This document shows positions 8,418 through 18,165 of a stretch of DNA of 64,000 bases, piece by piece; positions within the stretch are counted from its first letter, which is position 1; each line of letters opens with the position of its first letter. The translations under genes were made by a program, and so were the position numbers. The notes beneath the pieces are model-generated. The model did not search any database. It was not told where the DNA came from and worked only from the letters and a program-made list of their open reading frames with translations. This DNA comes from JAGMXM01 sp964458325 (GTDB lineage: Bacteria > Verrucomicrobiota > Verrucomicrobiia > Limisphaerales > UBA1319). The DNA lies in the NCBI GenBank assembly GCA_964458325.1, contig CAYWIM010000003.1:1-64000 (forward strand), written 5' to 3'.

Positions 8418-10616
8418 TCACGGCAACGCCCGGTTCCGGTAGAGCAGCACTCGAGGATGGCTCCAGCCGATCGAGAGAATGTCCAGGTCGCCGTCGTTGT
8501 CGATGTCGGTCACCACCGCACCCACATGATGCTCGTCCCCGATCGAAACCACATGGTCCCTCCACTCGCCGCCCTTGCCATTCCGGTTTTCGAACACGTG
8601 CAGCTTGGCCGTGGCCGGTTGCCGGTAGTTATGTTCTCCGACCACCACGTCCCAGTCTCCATCCCGATCCAGGTCGGCCGCGTCCATGCTCATGGGACCC
8701 ACCACGCTCGCGATCAAGTGCTCGGTCCACTCGGCCGCTGGATCCTCCCTCTGTTGATACCAGGCGAGCTTCCCCGGAATGTTGATCGCCTCGAATCCCA
8801 CGACGGCGTCCAACAGCCCGTCGCCGTTGATGTCCGCCAAACGGTTCCGGTCTGGATCACCAGGGGTTGGATGCAGCACCTGAAGACTCCCGGAATTCCG
8901 CAACCACCGCGTGCCCAACAGCAAGTCCATCACGGCATCTCGGTCGATGTGCCCCACGCTCAACATCTCGTCCTGGGAATACTCGGTCAGACGCCGCCAA
9001 GTCCATTGCATCTCGGTTGGTTTTGCGGGAACGGTCAACACCTGGATCCCGCGACCGGCGCGATGCCACGACAGCGCCACATCGATCCGCCGGTACTTGA
9101 ATTGGGCCACCGCGATCCCCTGCAGGAAATCGCCATCGGCCATCGCGATGTTCGTCAGGATCGTAAACCCGCCTTTCCCATCGTTCCGGCCCCAAACGAA
9201 ACGCGCGTTCGACTCCGATCCTTTGCCTTCCGTGCCGAGAACATCCCAATCGCCATCCCCGTCGAAGTCGTAGACCGCCGCCATGTTGTTCAAAGGCGAC
9301 CCGATCTCCCGTCGATCCCATGGCGCCCCCGGGCTCCCCGGATTCCGATACCACCATCCGCCACTGACGACATCCTTTCGCCCATCGTCGTCGAGGTCCC
9401 CGGCGGAGATGAATATCGCCCGCCAGGGCCGATCTGCATCGATCACCTCCCGGTCCCACCGGTCCAATGCGAGCGTTGGCGCCGGCTGGTTGGACAAGTT
9501 CTCCCATATCATGATCGGGGTTGCGCCCCCATAATTGCCGTGGTTCGCACCGACGATATCGAGGTCGCCATCGTTGCCCAGGTCCGCCACACGCAAGTTG
9601 TGCGATCCCAACCGGCCTACCACCTGCGCCTGCCACCGAATCGCGCCGCCGCGATTGTAGTAGATCGTCACGCGCTTCAGCGGAGATTGCTCCATCTCCG
9701 ACGTGATCACATCCAGCAGGCCATCGCGATCCATGTCGGCAGTCTTGAACGTGTGGATATAGGCGACGCGCGGATCGATCACGTGCTCGATCCAGGGCCC
9801 CTTCTTCGGATCCGCGGCTTCGAACCAGGATAAGCGCCCATGAGCTTCCGCGGGGGCCAGCAGCACGTCCATCCGTTTGTCATCGTTCAAGCGAACGATG
9901 TGCACGCCGCAATCGTCCGGCCAGCCGCTGGCGATCTCATGCCGTGTCCATTCACCGTTCCGCTTGTCCGCCGGCGTCTCGAGCCAATAGCCGTTCTGCG
10001 CGATATCCAGGTCGCCGTCTCCATCCAGGTCGCCCAGAACCGTCCCCCCCCGTCCGGTGGTGGGAATCACCACTCGGCGCCAAACGCCAGGCGATCCTTG
10101 GAAGAAGACCCGGGTTTCACCCTGCCGGACCACGACGTCCAAGCGGCCATCGGCATCGACATCCCCCACCTCGACATCATGGCCTCCTTGGGCATCGATG
10201 CGGTGAATCCGCCATGCATCCCGCGCCGGATGCCCTCCGGGGCGCGGGTTCTCGTACCAGACCATCCCGGTGCCCACTTTCGGTATGATCACATCGACAT
10301 CGCCGTCACCGTCCACGTCCCCCGCCTGCATGTCCGTCGTGAACGATCCGGTGTCGATCCGATGCTTGATCCAGTTTGGATCTTCGTACCAAAACAGGCC
10401 CTGGCCAAACGCGCTGGCTGCCAGGATGTCGACGCGGCCGTCGCCATTCACATCCCCCACGGTCTTGCAATGGGGCTGCATCGGATTGTCCCGGTCAATC
10501 ACCACCTCGCGAAACGGCAGCTCAGGCCGTGAATCCGCAATCGGTTCCGCCCCTCCCATGTGCGCCAAACCCGAACATGCCAATCCTATCGCGATGCCAA
10601 GTATAACTGTTCTCAT
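8418..10616 (-). CDS. Secreted FG-GAP/VCBS repeat protein
   Basis: A 732-residue protein with a signal peptide (MRTVILGIAIGLACSGLAHMGGA), using ATG 10616 in preference to an ATG 24 bp further upstream. Almost the whole mature chain is FG-GAP/VCBS repeats with Asp-rich calcium loops (DVNGDGRVD, DVDGDGDVD, DLDGDGDLD) and recurring WYENP or WYRNP elements. It aligns throughout with the propeller part of the next gene downstream, including the shared (P)HCK(T/A)VGD(V/I) opening, but lacks the Ig, LamG and FYRL tail. The pair is a tandem duplication with domain gain or loss. Probable extracellular binding or scaffold protein. Confidence 0.88.
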   Translation of the reverse strand: MRTVILGIAIGLACSGLAHMGGAEPIADSRPELPFREVVIDRDNPMQPHCKTVGDVNGDGRVDILAASAFGQGLFWYEDPNWIKHRIDTGSFTTDMQAGDVDGDGDVDVIIPKVGTGMVWYENPRPGGHPARDAWRIHRIDAQGGHDVEVGDVDADGRLDVVVRQGETRVFFQGSPGVWRRVVIPTTGRGGTVLGDLDGDGDLDIAQNGYWLETPADKRNGEWTRHEIASGWPDDCGVHIVRLNDDKRMDVLLAPAEAHGRLSWFEAADPKKGPWIEHVIDPRVAYIHTFKTADMDRDGLLDVITSEMEQSPLKRVTIYYNRGGAIRWQAQVVGRLGSHNLRVADLGNDGDLDIVGANHGNYGGATPIMIWENLSNQPAPTLALDRWDREVIDADRPWRAIFISAGDLDDDGRKDVVSGGWWYRNPGSPGAPWDRREIGSPLNNMAAVYDFDGDGDWDVLGTEGKGSESNARFVWGRNDGKGGFTILTNIAMADGDFLQGIAVAQFKYRRIDVALSWHRAGRGIQVLTVPAKPTEMQWTWRRLTEYSQDEMLSVGHIDRDAVMDLLLGTRWLRNSGSLQVLHPTPGDPDRNRLADINGDGLLDAVVGFEAINIPGKLAWYQQREDPAAEWTEHLIASVVGPMSMDAADLDRDGDWDVVVGEHNYRQPATAKLHVFENRNGKGGEWRDHVVSIGDEHHVGAVVTDIDNDGDLDILSIGWSHPRVLLYRNRALP

Positions 10617-10753
10617 AAAAACATGCTGCCCGTTCCACACGAACCTCGCGCGGAGCGAGGCCGCGCCTTGTTTCGCCGCGCAGCAGCGAAAGGGAGGGGC
10701 CGCGCGCCTGCCTCGGCGGGCTGAAACACGCCCTGAAATCAGGGGGGCTCGAT

Positions 10754-11587
10754 TTACTTCAGCGAGGTGTTCCGCTGCTGCAGCCAGACGACATCCGGAT
10801 TGTCGGCGGTGGTGACTCCGTAGGTCGGAATCTGGCCTTTGCTGAACGCGGGCGTGGTGCGCGGATCACGCCATTTGTGCGTTTCGCCATGGGAATCGGC
10901 AAAGGCAATCCCGCAAGACCCGTTGTGATAGTAGGCCGGCCAGTCCACGATCCGCGTCGGGATCGACATGCTCACCGCGAAGAACGCATCGTTGATGCTA
11001 TCCTCGCGCTCGTCGATAAGCACCCATTGCAAGCTCGGGGGGGGATTCACAATGTCGGACATCTTGTGCATCTCCCGGTACTTCGAATCGTTCCAGCGGC
11101 CATCCCCTCCGATGTAGGTGTTCATGGCCACACTCCGGACTCGGGATCGCATCACTCCGCCCATCAGCACCTGGCTCCGATCCCCCGGGCACTTGTAGAT
11201 CGAAGGATTCTTCGTATACGGCCCCAGCCGCGACTGCATTAGGATCACGATGTTTGTGTTGTCCGAATTGGCCGAGCTGTAGTCCATCCAGCCATCCACC
11301 CATCCGGAGGTTTTCTTCCCGGCCAAATCGTATCCATACTGATGATTGGGCGGGAGCATGTCCCGGTTATCGTCAGCGTACATGCTCCATGCCAGGATCA
11401 GTTGCTTGAGGTTGCCCAGGCACTGGATCCCCTGGGCTTTGGTCTTCGCCTTGCCCAAAGCGGGCAATAGCATGCCCGCCAGGATCGCAATGATCGCGAT
11501 CACCACCAGCAGCTCGATCAGCGTAAAGGCGGCTGGGAAGCCGGCTGCGCGCCGGCTTCCAAGCGCTTGTCTTCGGGCTATGTTCAT
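10754..11587 (-). CDS. Type II secretion pseudopilin-like protein (DUF1559-type)
   Basis: A 277-residue protein with a textbook class III prepilin signal: a basic N-terminus, then FTLIELLVVIAIIAILAGMLLPAL, so cleavage is expected before Phe and methylation on it by PilD. The C-terminal region has H-X9-D-S (starting at YYHNG and reaching ADSHGE), a variant of the H-X9-DG motif of verrucomicrobial and planctomycete pseudopilins. Such proteins occur in dozens of copies per genome and accompany secretion of large enzymes. It lies 21 bp downstream of the triple-LamG gene on the same strand, so they are probably cotranscribed. Confidence 0.88.
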   Translation of the reverse strand: MNIARRQALGSRRAAGFPAAFTLIELLVVIAIIAILAGMLLPALGKAKTKAQGIQCLGNLKQLILAWSMYADDNRDMLPPNHQYGYDLAGKKTSGWVDGWMDYSSANSDNTNIVILMQSRLGPYTKNPSIYKCPGDRSQVLMGGVMRSRVRSVAMNTYIGGDGRWNDSKYREMHKMSDIVNPPPSLQWVLIDEREDSINDAFFAVSMSIPTRIVDWPAYYHNGSCGIAFADSHGETHKWRDPRTTPAFSKGQIPTYGVTTADNPDVVWLQQRNTSLK

Positions 11588-11608
11588 GGTTGTCGCCCAC
11601 GTCGCTTG

Positions 11609-14600
11609 TTACTTTGTCAGCCGGTAGAATCGGGTCGAACCGGCCACCGGCAATGCAACCGTGTTCTGGCCCTCGACCACAACCGGCACATCGCCCACAG
11701 CTGTCCAATCGGGCACGCTGAGGGATTCGGTGGCCTGCAGTTGGTAACCCGCGGCCGATTCCGGCCAGGAAACCACTACCGTCGCGCCGCCGGGCGTCAA
11801 GGCGATCGCCAGCCGCGGACCCGGATCCTCGAGAATCAACGGCATCGCGCTGTTGTAAAAATAATCCACCAGAATGTCGAAGGCCGGTGGATTGCCCGCC
11901 GCCTGGTAATTTCCTCCAAACACCCCCACCTCGACCGGCGAGAACGCCCGCGAGAACGTGGTCGCCAACGTCCAGCTAATCCCGTCCGGCGCCGTATAAA
12001 ACGACCATTGCTGTCCTTGCCGTTTCACCCGCATGTAGACAATGCCCGCGTTGCCGCTGAACGGGATCGGCGTCAGAACCGACACCCGGGCCTGTTCTGC
12101 GGCCCCGGACACACCGATGTTCCGGCCCACGTAGGCCTGCAATCGTGTCTTGCCGTCATGAAGCAGGTCGAAGCGCAATCCCGCCCCGGCGGCGTCTCGG
12201 AAGAAGATGCCCTCCCATTGGTACTGAACCCTCGGCACAGTGCTGAATTTTGCCTCGACCTCGAAGTCGATGTCCGCCATCGGCTGCAGCAGCAGCGGAG
12301 CTTCATTGGGATTCCATGCGTCGTGGTTGCGCGCGGCGGGGACGGCGATCCGCAAATGGGCGTTGTTGGTGTCGGCCCCCACGATGTCCAGGGTGCAATC
12401 CCCCACCAGGTCGACCTCGGTCCACAAGCTCGAGTTGATGGTTCCGCCGCTGAAATCGTCCGAGATCGGCAGGGCAGGCACCGGACCCACGACCACCGGC
12501 GTTTGGGCCGACAGGCGGTTGGCGCCGCCGTTGTCGAAGGCCTTGGCCACAAGCCGATAGACGCCGTTGGTGGCCACGCCCGGCCAGGTCACCTCGAATG
12601 GGCTCGCCGTGGCTGCGCCGACGAGAGTCCCCTCCGCATAGAACTGCACCTGGGTCACGGTGCCGTCCAAGTCAGCCGCCGTCGCCCGAATGACTATGTC
12701 CGATCCGGCGGGAAACGCCGCGCCGATCGAGGGGCTGATGATTTGGACCGTGGGCCGGTTGTTGGCCAGGTATTTGTCATGGAGATAGCTTTCCACCAGC
12801 TGCCGCTCCGCCTCCGGAAGCGCGCGGCTATAGACGATCACTTCGAGGATATCGCCGGCGAAGAAGGTGTTGTTATCATAACCTCGACCGATATTGCAGG
12901 TGTTCTGGCAGCCTGCGATCGCCCCCAGCTTGCCCTCCTCGCTCATGGCCAGTGTCCCATTGATGTAGAGGGAATCGACCGTGTCATTCTTGATCGCCGT
13001 GTAGATCGCCATCTCATCGCCAAACAAGGCCGGACGGTAGTATCGCTGGCGGTTGTTGGTTTGGGTGGTGCCGAACCGCCAGTTCACCTGGCCTTGATAA
13101 GGGCTCAAATAGACCGTGCCCCACGACGCCGATTCATGCCAGAACACAGCGGCGTTGCCGGCTTGGGTGCTGCCACCGCCCTGATCAACCGTGCTGTTCG
13201 CCACCAGGAAAATGGTCATGCCGGTCAAGTCGTTCACCGGCAAATCGCAGCTCAGGAAGTTGGTGAGCCCATCGAACCGGAGCCCCGGCAGGCCGGTCAC
13301 GGACGACACCGGCATGGGTCGGCAGGCGGCGCTCCCCTGGGTGACGTTGCGGCCCAGGCCGGATTGATCCGCCCATGCCGACACGCGATCTCCGCTCAAA
13401 GTCACCCCGGCGTCTCCCTTCAGCCATAGCGCCATCCCGACGTACGGCGGCCCGCTGGCGGCGTTGACTCCCACCGCGACGGGCGCCGAAACCCGGAAGG
13501 CGCCCAGGTTATCGGTCGCCTTGGCCGTGAGCAGATAGCTCCCCGCCGGCACATCGCTCCACGTCATCGAGTACGGACTGGTTGTATCCGTGCCGATCAG
13601 CGTGTTACCCGAATAAAACTCGACCTTCTGAATCGTGCCATCCGCATCGCTGGCATCAACGGCGATCGCAATGCTGGCGGGCGCGCTGAAGGGGGCGTTG
13701 ACCGCCGGGCTGGTGATGGCCACGGCGGGAACCTGGTTCGCGAGATACTTGTTGAATAGATACTGCTCGATTTGCATCCGCTCCGTGTCGTTGATCGCCC
13801 GCTTATAGACAAGCACCTCGAGGATGTCTCCCATGAAATAGGTGTTGTTGTTGTACCCGCGGCCCAGGCTGGCGGTGTCCTGGCATCCATCGATCACGGT
13901 GGACTTGAATTCATCGACAAACCCTTGCACGCCGTCGATATAGAGGTCTTCCTTCGGCCCCGCCTTGCGCGCAATCGTCGTCGAATAATCGGTCCCGATG
14001 CTCGCCGGGCGGGCGTAGAACGGCGTGTTGTTCGCCTGCAGGGTGCCGAACCTGAAATTCACGCGTGTTTGGAAGGGGCTGACATGGACGGACCCCCACG
14101 TTGCGGTTTGATTCCAGAAGATGGCTGCGTAGGTGTTGGCGGTGGTGGCGGTAGTGCCGGTGACGATGCGATTGGCCCGCTCGTTGGCGACGAGCACGAT
14201 CGTCAGCTCCTCGATCCCGTTCACGGGCAAGGTGAACGTCATGTAATCGTTGGCGCCATCAAACCGAAGGGCGGGCTTGCCGATCTCGGCGTCCACCACG
14301 GCGGGCTGGCTGGCGGCGGTTCCTTGCGTCGCATGATGGCCTTGCCCCGATTGATCGGCCCAGGCGGAAGCGCTCGATCCGTTGAGCGTCACGCCCGCAT
14401 CCGCTTTCAACCACATCGACAACCCGGCATACGTCGGGCCGCCGCTTGCCGAGTTCACCCCTGCCGCCACGGGGGCGGAATACCGATAGGCCCCCTGGTT
14501 ATCAATGGCCTTGGCCATCAAATTATAGCTCCCCACGGGCACACTGTTCCACGAGACCGAAAAAGGAGCGCCATCCAAGTCGGCCCCGATCATCGCGCCG

Positions 14601-15547
14601 TCCGCATAAAACTCGACCCGGCTGATCGTGCCGTCGGTGTCCGTGGCGTCTGCGGTGATCGTGAGGTTCGCCGGAGCGATGGCCGATGAATACAGCGCCG
14701 GCTCGGTGATCGCCACCGCCGGCAGGCTATTCGCGAAATACTTGTCATGCAGGTATTGCTCGACCTCCATCCGCTCGCCATCGGAAAGGGTGCGTTCATA
14801 CACCAACACCTCGAGAATCTCGCCCGAGAAATAGGTGTTATGGTTGTAACCGCGGCCGAGGTTCATGATGTTGGTGCATCCCGCGATCGCGTTCGTCTTC
14901 GCGCCCGAGGAGGCGAGCCATGTGCCATCCACATACAAGGAATCGGTGAGGGAAGCTTCATCCTTGACGATGGTGGAGATGGAATAGTCCAGGCCGATCG
15001 GCACGGGTCGAGAGGTGACCTGCCGGTTGTTGACTTGAGTGGTGCCGAACCGCCAGTTGATCCTCTTCTGGAAAGGGCTCAAGTACACCGTCCCCCAGGA
15101 GACAGTCTCATTCCAGAATATCGCCGCGTTTTCGCCGCCGCTGGCGCCAATGCCGCCGATCTCGATCCGGCTGTTGGCCAGCAGGAAAATGGTCATGCCC
15201 GTCAGTCCATTCACCGGATAGATGTTGGTCATGAAATCGTTCACACCGTCGAACGAGACGCCGGGCAAACTGGTGCCTGAAGTGACCAGTGTGGGTTGCG
15301 CAGCCGCATTGGTCTGCACCATGTGGCGTCCTTGGCCCGATTGATCCGCCCATTCGGACACCGTCGCGCCGTTGGTCGTGATGCCGGCATCGGCCTTGAG
15401 CCAGAGCCCAAGGCCCGCGGTTGGCGCGGTGGCGCATTGGGCCGGGTAGCAGGTGGCGATCCAGGCAATCGCCACCGCCAGACAGGGACACGACCAACGA
15501 GCGGCATGGGTTTTCAGGGAGTTCTTGAGGATCGTTAGCGGCTTCAT
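11609..15547 (-). CDS. Triple LamG/Ig-like secreted adhesin-like protein
   Basis: A 1312-residue exported protein. ATG 15547 (MKPLTILKNS) is preferred over an upstream ATG because the signal peptide follows it (LAVAIAWIATCYPAQC). Three near-identical modules follow, each a LamG/concanavalin jelly roll of about 230 residues (LWLKADAG(I/V)T, WADQSG.GR, FDG.N(D/N)F, LGRGYN(H/N)NTYF or IGRGYDNNTFF) plus an Ig-like domain of about 90 residues. A DUF1349-like beta-sandwich (about 1045-1235, SDDFSGGTINSSLW) and a tail ending FYRLTK complete it. Modules of this type bind or cap carbohydrates. No catalytic motif is visible. Likely surface-exposed, and cotranscribed with the pseudopilin. Confidence 0.87.
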   Translation of the reverse strand: MKPLTILKNSLKTHAARWSCPCLAVAIAWIATCYPAQCATAPTAGLGLWLKADAGITTNGATVSEWADQSGQGRHMVQTNAAAQPTLVTSGTSLPGVSFDGVNDFMTNIYPVNGLTGMTIFLLANSRIEIGGIGASGGENAAIFWNETVSWGTVYLSPFQKRINWRFGTTQVNNRQVTSRPVPIGLDYSISTIVKDEASLTDSLYVDGTWLASSGAKTNAIAGCTNIMNLGRGYNHNTYFSGEILEVLVYERTLSDGERMEVEQYLHDKYFANSLPAVAITEPALYSSAIAPANLTITADATDTDGTISRVEFYADGAMIGADLDGAPFSVSWNSVPVGSYNLMAKAIDNQGAYRYSAPVAAGVNSASGGPTYAGLSMWLKADAGVTLNGSSASAWADQSGQGHHATQGTAASQPAVVDAEIGKPALRFDGANDYMTFTLPVNGIEELTIVLVANERANRIVTGTTATTANTYAAIFWNQTATWGSVHVSPFQTRVNFRFGTLQANNTPFYARPASIGTDYSTTIARKAGPKEDLYIDGVQGFVDEFKSTVIDGCQDTASLGRGYNNNTYFMGDILEVLVYKRAINDTERMQIEQYLFNKYLANQVPAVAITSPAVNAPFSAPASIAIAVDASDADGTIQKVEFYSGNTLIGTDTTSPYSMTWSDVPAGSYLLTAKATDNLGAFRVSAPVAVGVNAASGPPYVGMALWLKGDAGVTLSGDRVSAWADQSGLGRNVTQGSAACRPMPVSSVTGLPGLRFDGLTNFLSCDLPVNDLTGMTIFLVANSTVDQGGGSTQAGNAAVFWHESASWGTVYLSPYQGQVNWRFGTTQTNNRQRYYRPALFGDEMAIYTAIKNDTVDSLYINGTLAMSEEGKLGAIAGCQNTCNIGRGYDNNTFFAGDILEVIVYSRALPEAERQLVESYLHDKYLANNRPTVQIISPSIGAAFPAGSDIVIRATAADLDGTVTQVQFYAEGTLVGAATASPFEVTWPGVATNGVYRLVAKAFDNGGANRLSAQTPVVVGPVPALPISDDFSGGTINSSLWTEVDLVGDCTLDIVGADTNNAHLRIAVPAARNHDAWNPNEAPLLLQPMADIDFEVEAKFSTVPRVQYQWEGIFFRDAAGAGLRFDLLHDGKTRLQAYVGRNIGVSGAAEQARVSVLTPIPFSGNAGIVYMRVKRQGQQWSFYTAPDGISWTLATTFSRAFSPVEVGVFGGNYQAAGNPPAFDILVDYFYNSAMPLILEDPGPRLAIALTPGGATVVVSWPESAAGYQLQATESLSVPDWTAVGDVPVVVEGQNTVALPVAGSTRFYRLTK

Positions 15548-15866
15548 AGGATCTCTGGGTTGCGGTTGATCGTTTGTTAAGGGTCTGTGCACTCGGCGGC
15601 ATGGATCCGTCCCCCCTAATCGCACCCACCCATCCGCCATCTTAACATTTTGGCTCTCTGGCCCTTCGGGTTTCCCGACATTCTATCGTACGGCGTGCAA
15701 TTGACTTTAGCTGAAACGGAAAAACATTTCGCCGATTCGGAACGATCCATCCGCCAGCCCCATGAACAACCGACGCTTGCGGGACCGCTTGCCATGAATC
15801 TCCCCCTCTCCCGGCTTTCGGCCACCCTCTCCGCTGCCGGCCGCGGGGGAGCGGGCAGGAATTCGA
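15548..15866. other. Intergenic region with a repeat
   Basis: This stretch between the AraC gene's stop and the LamG gene's start holds no credible gene. It contains one copy of an intergenic repeat (15793-15859), and probably the promoter of the leftward LamG/pseudopilin unit. Confidence 0.6.
15793..15859 (+). repeat. CCCCCTCT-type intergenic repeat, copy A
   Basis: It begins CATGAATCTCCCCCTCTCCC and continues to GGCCACCCTCTCC, then a GC-rich palindromic arm. The reverse complement of 18011-18083 is closely similar (CATGAACCTTCCCCCTCT, then GGCCACCCTCTCC). The two copies face each other around the AraC/secreted-protein pair. Confidence 0.55.
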
Positions 15867-16733
15867 TTACTTTTGTGGCTCATGAAAAGCGTTCAACGGA
15901 TTTTTGCGCCATTCGGAGGGCGCTAGGCCGACCGCCCGATGAAAAGTGCGACAGAACTCGTGCTGGCGATGAAAACCGAGACGCGCCGAGACCTCCTTGA
16001 TACTTAAAGGGGTTTCCAGCAGCAGGTTCTTCGCGTGTTGAATCCGGAGGACGGACAACATCTCTCTCGGCGAGCAGCCGAAGGCGCGCTTGAATCCGTG
16101 TCGCAAGGAGTCGTAGTTGGGCAACTGGTGGGCCTGCCTCACAAATTCCTCCGGCTTGCCCGCCAGCGCGTTGACCAGGTGCCAGAGCCGCATGGTGTCG
16201 GAATTGATGGCTCCTGGTATCTCCGGCGTCGAGTTCCGGCCCTCTGCCCATCGCTGGACCAAAACCAGAAGGAGCCGCAGCCAGGAGGATTCCGCCAGCC
16301 GGTAATGGCTGGCCGCTTGCGTGCGCTCCTTGAACATCTGCAGGAAAAACCACCGGAACATCGCCGCCGATTCGGCGGAAAGCTCCCAGATGCGCTCGGC
16401 CGGATCCAATCGGACCAAACGATCCAGCGCACGCTCCAAAACCGGGCCGGGCAGGAAATGGACCACCCAGAACCGCGGCGACGGCCGCGAGTCGCACCGG
16501 GCGCCATGCCGCTCGCCCCTGCGATAGAGCAACAAGGTGTCCGGACGGATCGGCCGCTCGCCCATTGGATACACGATGACCGCCGGACCGTCGGTCACCA
16601 GGGTAAATTCGTCGAATGGGTGGCCGTGGAGGTCATAGCGCGTGCCCGGCTCCCCCAAATGGCATCGCATCGAGATCAACCGCGCGTTGCCGTTCGGGTG
16701 CGGGGCGAGATTCGAGTCAGGCACGCTCATCAT
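15867..16733 (-). CDS. AraC-family transcriptional regulator
   Basis: A 288-residue regulator. The N-terminal half is a cupin-like sensor (YDLHGHPFDEFTLV, then YRRGERHGA). The C-terminal half has two helix-turn-helix motifs typical of AraC: FVRQAHQLPNYDSLRHGFKRAFGCSPREML and the signature SIKEVSARLGFHRQHEFCRTFHRAVGLAPSEWR (given in part). The cupin pocket usually binds a sugar. The reading frame extends further upstream but the product there is nonsense; the ATGATGA at 16733-16727 overlaps the stop of the upstream secreted-protein gene, which implies translational coupling. It probably controls a local carbohydrate locus. Confidence 0.85.
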   Translation of the reverse strand: MMSVPDSNLAPHPNGNARLISMRCHLGEPGTRYDLHGHPFDEFTLVTDGPAVIVYPMGERPIRPDTLLLYRRGERHGARCDSRPSPRFWVVHFLPGPVLERALDRLVRLDPAERIWELSAESAAMFRWFFLQMFKERTQAASHYRLAESSWLRLLLVLVQRWAEGRNSTPEIPGAINSDTMRLWHLVNALAGKPEEFVRQAHQLPNYDSLRHGFKRAFGCSPREMLSVLRIQHAKNLLLETPLSIKEVSARLGFHRQHEFCRTFHRAVGLAPSEWRKNPLNAFHEPQK

Positions 16734-17959
16734 CGGCGATATTGAATCAACAACATGATCCCGGGCCAGTTGACTTCCATGCCGTGCACCATCTGGCCGT
16801 TGTGCTTCGGGGTCAGGCCGGTCTTGAGAACGTTCTCGCCTGCCCGAAGCGCATCGAGATCCTTCAACGGGATGCGGTGGACATGGCACGCATAGCGCGG
16901 TCCTTCCCGGTCGAATACGCGCTTGCCGTTGATAAACAGCCCGTCCATGTATCCCGGGCTCCAGCTGGCCCAAACCAGTTGAGCGGCCACCGCCTGCTTC
17001 AGATCGCCCGCGACGCGGAATTTCTGCGTTTTCTCCCCCGAGCGGGTCACCCATTTCTTGGGGACCTCGAAGGGCTTGCAGAGCTCGACCGACAGGCCGT
17101 CCCGCTGGAATGTGAGACCGTCGACCGGCTTGGTTAAATACGTCAGGCCAGTGTCGTCCGTGACGCGTGCCGTCAGCCGGAACGGCCGGGGCTGATCCGG
17201 CACCCACGAGGTGTCCCACGTCACCCGCCACGGCGGCGCGGTTGCCGTGCCGATGTGGCAGGTCAGAACCCCCTTGAAATATCGATAGTGCCACTGCGAA
17301 TACTGGCCGTCACCCTCGAGGTTCACGTCCTCGTAATCCCCGATAAAATCCACCCGGCTGACGGAGCGGCCGGCCCCAAGCACCTCGGCGGACAGCTCGG
17401 CCGCCCTTCCCAACCCCGCCCCATTCCGGGGCAGAAGCACCTTGCCGGTCGGATGCGGCTTACGGGCGGCTTCGTAATAAATGCGCACGTGGACGCCATA
17501 GATGAGGTTCTGGGGCCATTTCCAGGGATGCTCGTCGCTGACCCGCATGCGGAACTGGTTGCTCGAGGCGCCCAGATGCGCCAGGGGAACGGGTGCGACC
17601 GAATCGATGTGGTGCTGATAATCCCACTGGGGCGCGGGGATGCCGGGCGCCTCGGGCAGCTCGATCCATGTATTGCTGTTGATCGAGATCGCCAGGCCGC
17701 GCGTGCCGTCGTGGCACAGGAGCTTCTCGACCACCACCTCCGCCCGGATCGCCTCTTCCAGGTCGAACGTATGCGGAAGCGGGATCGGCCCGCCCCCGTA
17801 ACCGACACGCCCGCCCACCCGGAGAGAGCCACCGGCATCGCCGTCCGCTTTCGTCCAGTAATACTCGCGGAACACATCGCCCGGCCGCGGCTGCGCCCAC
17901 CCTGCCGGGCCGGCCGCCAACAACAGCAGGCAGATCCACCTCAGATGAAGTCGTTTCAT
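16730..17959 (-). CDS. Secreted protein of unknown function in a regulator operon
   Basis: A 409-residue exported protein with signal MKRLHLRWICLLLLAAGPAGWAQ, starting at ATG 17959. The mature part is rich in Trp, Tyr and His and beta strands, with a peptide-N-glycosidase or beta-jelly-roll flavour (RVYYE-like HVRIYYEAARK, NQFRMRVSDEHPWKWPQN), but I cannot assign a family. A final segment (GENVLKTGLTPKHNGQMVHGMEVNWPGIML) looks like a carbohydrate-esterase or copper-monooxygenase-like beta sandwich; this is a guess. Its stop overlaps the start of the AraC gene, so the pair form one transcript. Confidence 0.7.
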   Translation of the reverse strand: MKRLHLRWICLLLLAAGPAGWAQPRPGDVFREYYWTKADGDAGGSLRVGGRVGYGGGPIPLPHTFDLEEAIRAEVVVEKLLCHDGTRGLAISINSNTWIELPEAPGIPAPQWDYQHHIDSVAPVPLAHLGASSNQFRMRVSDEHPWKWPQNLIYGVHVRIYYEAARKPHPTGKVLLPRNGAGLGRAAELSAEVLGAGRSVSRVDFIGDYEDVNLEGDGQYSQWHYRYFKGVLTCHIGTATAPPWRVTWDTSWVPDQPRPFRLTARVTDDTGLTYLTKPVDGLTFQRDGLSVELCKPFEVPKKWVTRSGEKTQKFRVAGDLKQAVAAQLVWASWSPGYMDGLFINGKRVFDREGPRYACHVHRIPLKDLDALRAGENVLKTGLTPKHNGQMVHGMEVNWPGIMLLIQYRR

Positions 17960-18010
17960 GCGAAGACTCCTCGAGCCAGGGTGCGCGCCCTGCACCCATG
18001 AGCCGAGGAA

Positions 18011-18083
18011 CACCCCCTCTCCCTGCCCCCGCGGTCCGCGGGGGAGAGGGTGGCCAAAGGCCGAAAGAGGGGGAAGGTTCATG
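18011..18083 (-). repeat. CCCCCTCT-type intergenic repeat, copy B
   Basis: Inverted relative to the copy at 15793-15859. It contains the strong palindrome CCCCCGCGGACCGCGGGGG on the minus strand, within the 206-bp gap between the AraC operon and the E1/aldolase operon. Confidence 0.6.
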
Positions 18084-18165
18084 TCAAGGTCGTCCGCGCT
18101 CCCAGTTCGAGCGCCGACATTCGCGTCGGCTCGCCGACTGACTGACGCTTTCCAACGCACCGGAT

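Noticed and set aside
6891..9833. A 980-residue plus-strand open frame
   Set aside because: It runs antisense to two FG-GAP genes and the product is an Arg/Pro/His-rich mixture that mirrors the repeats.
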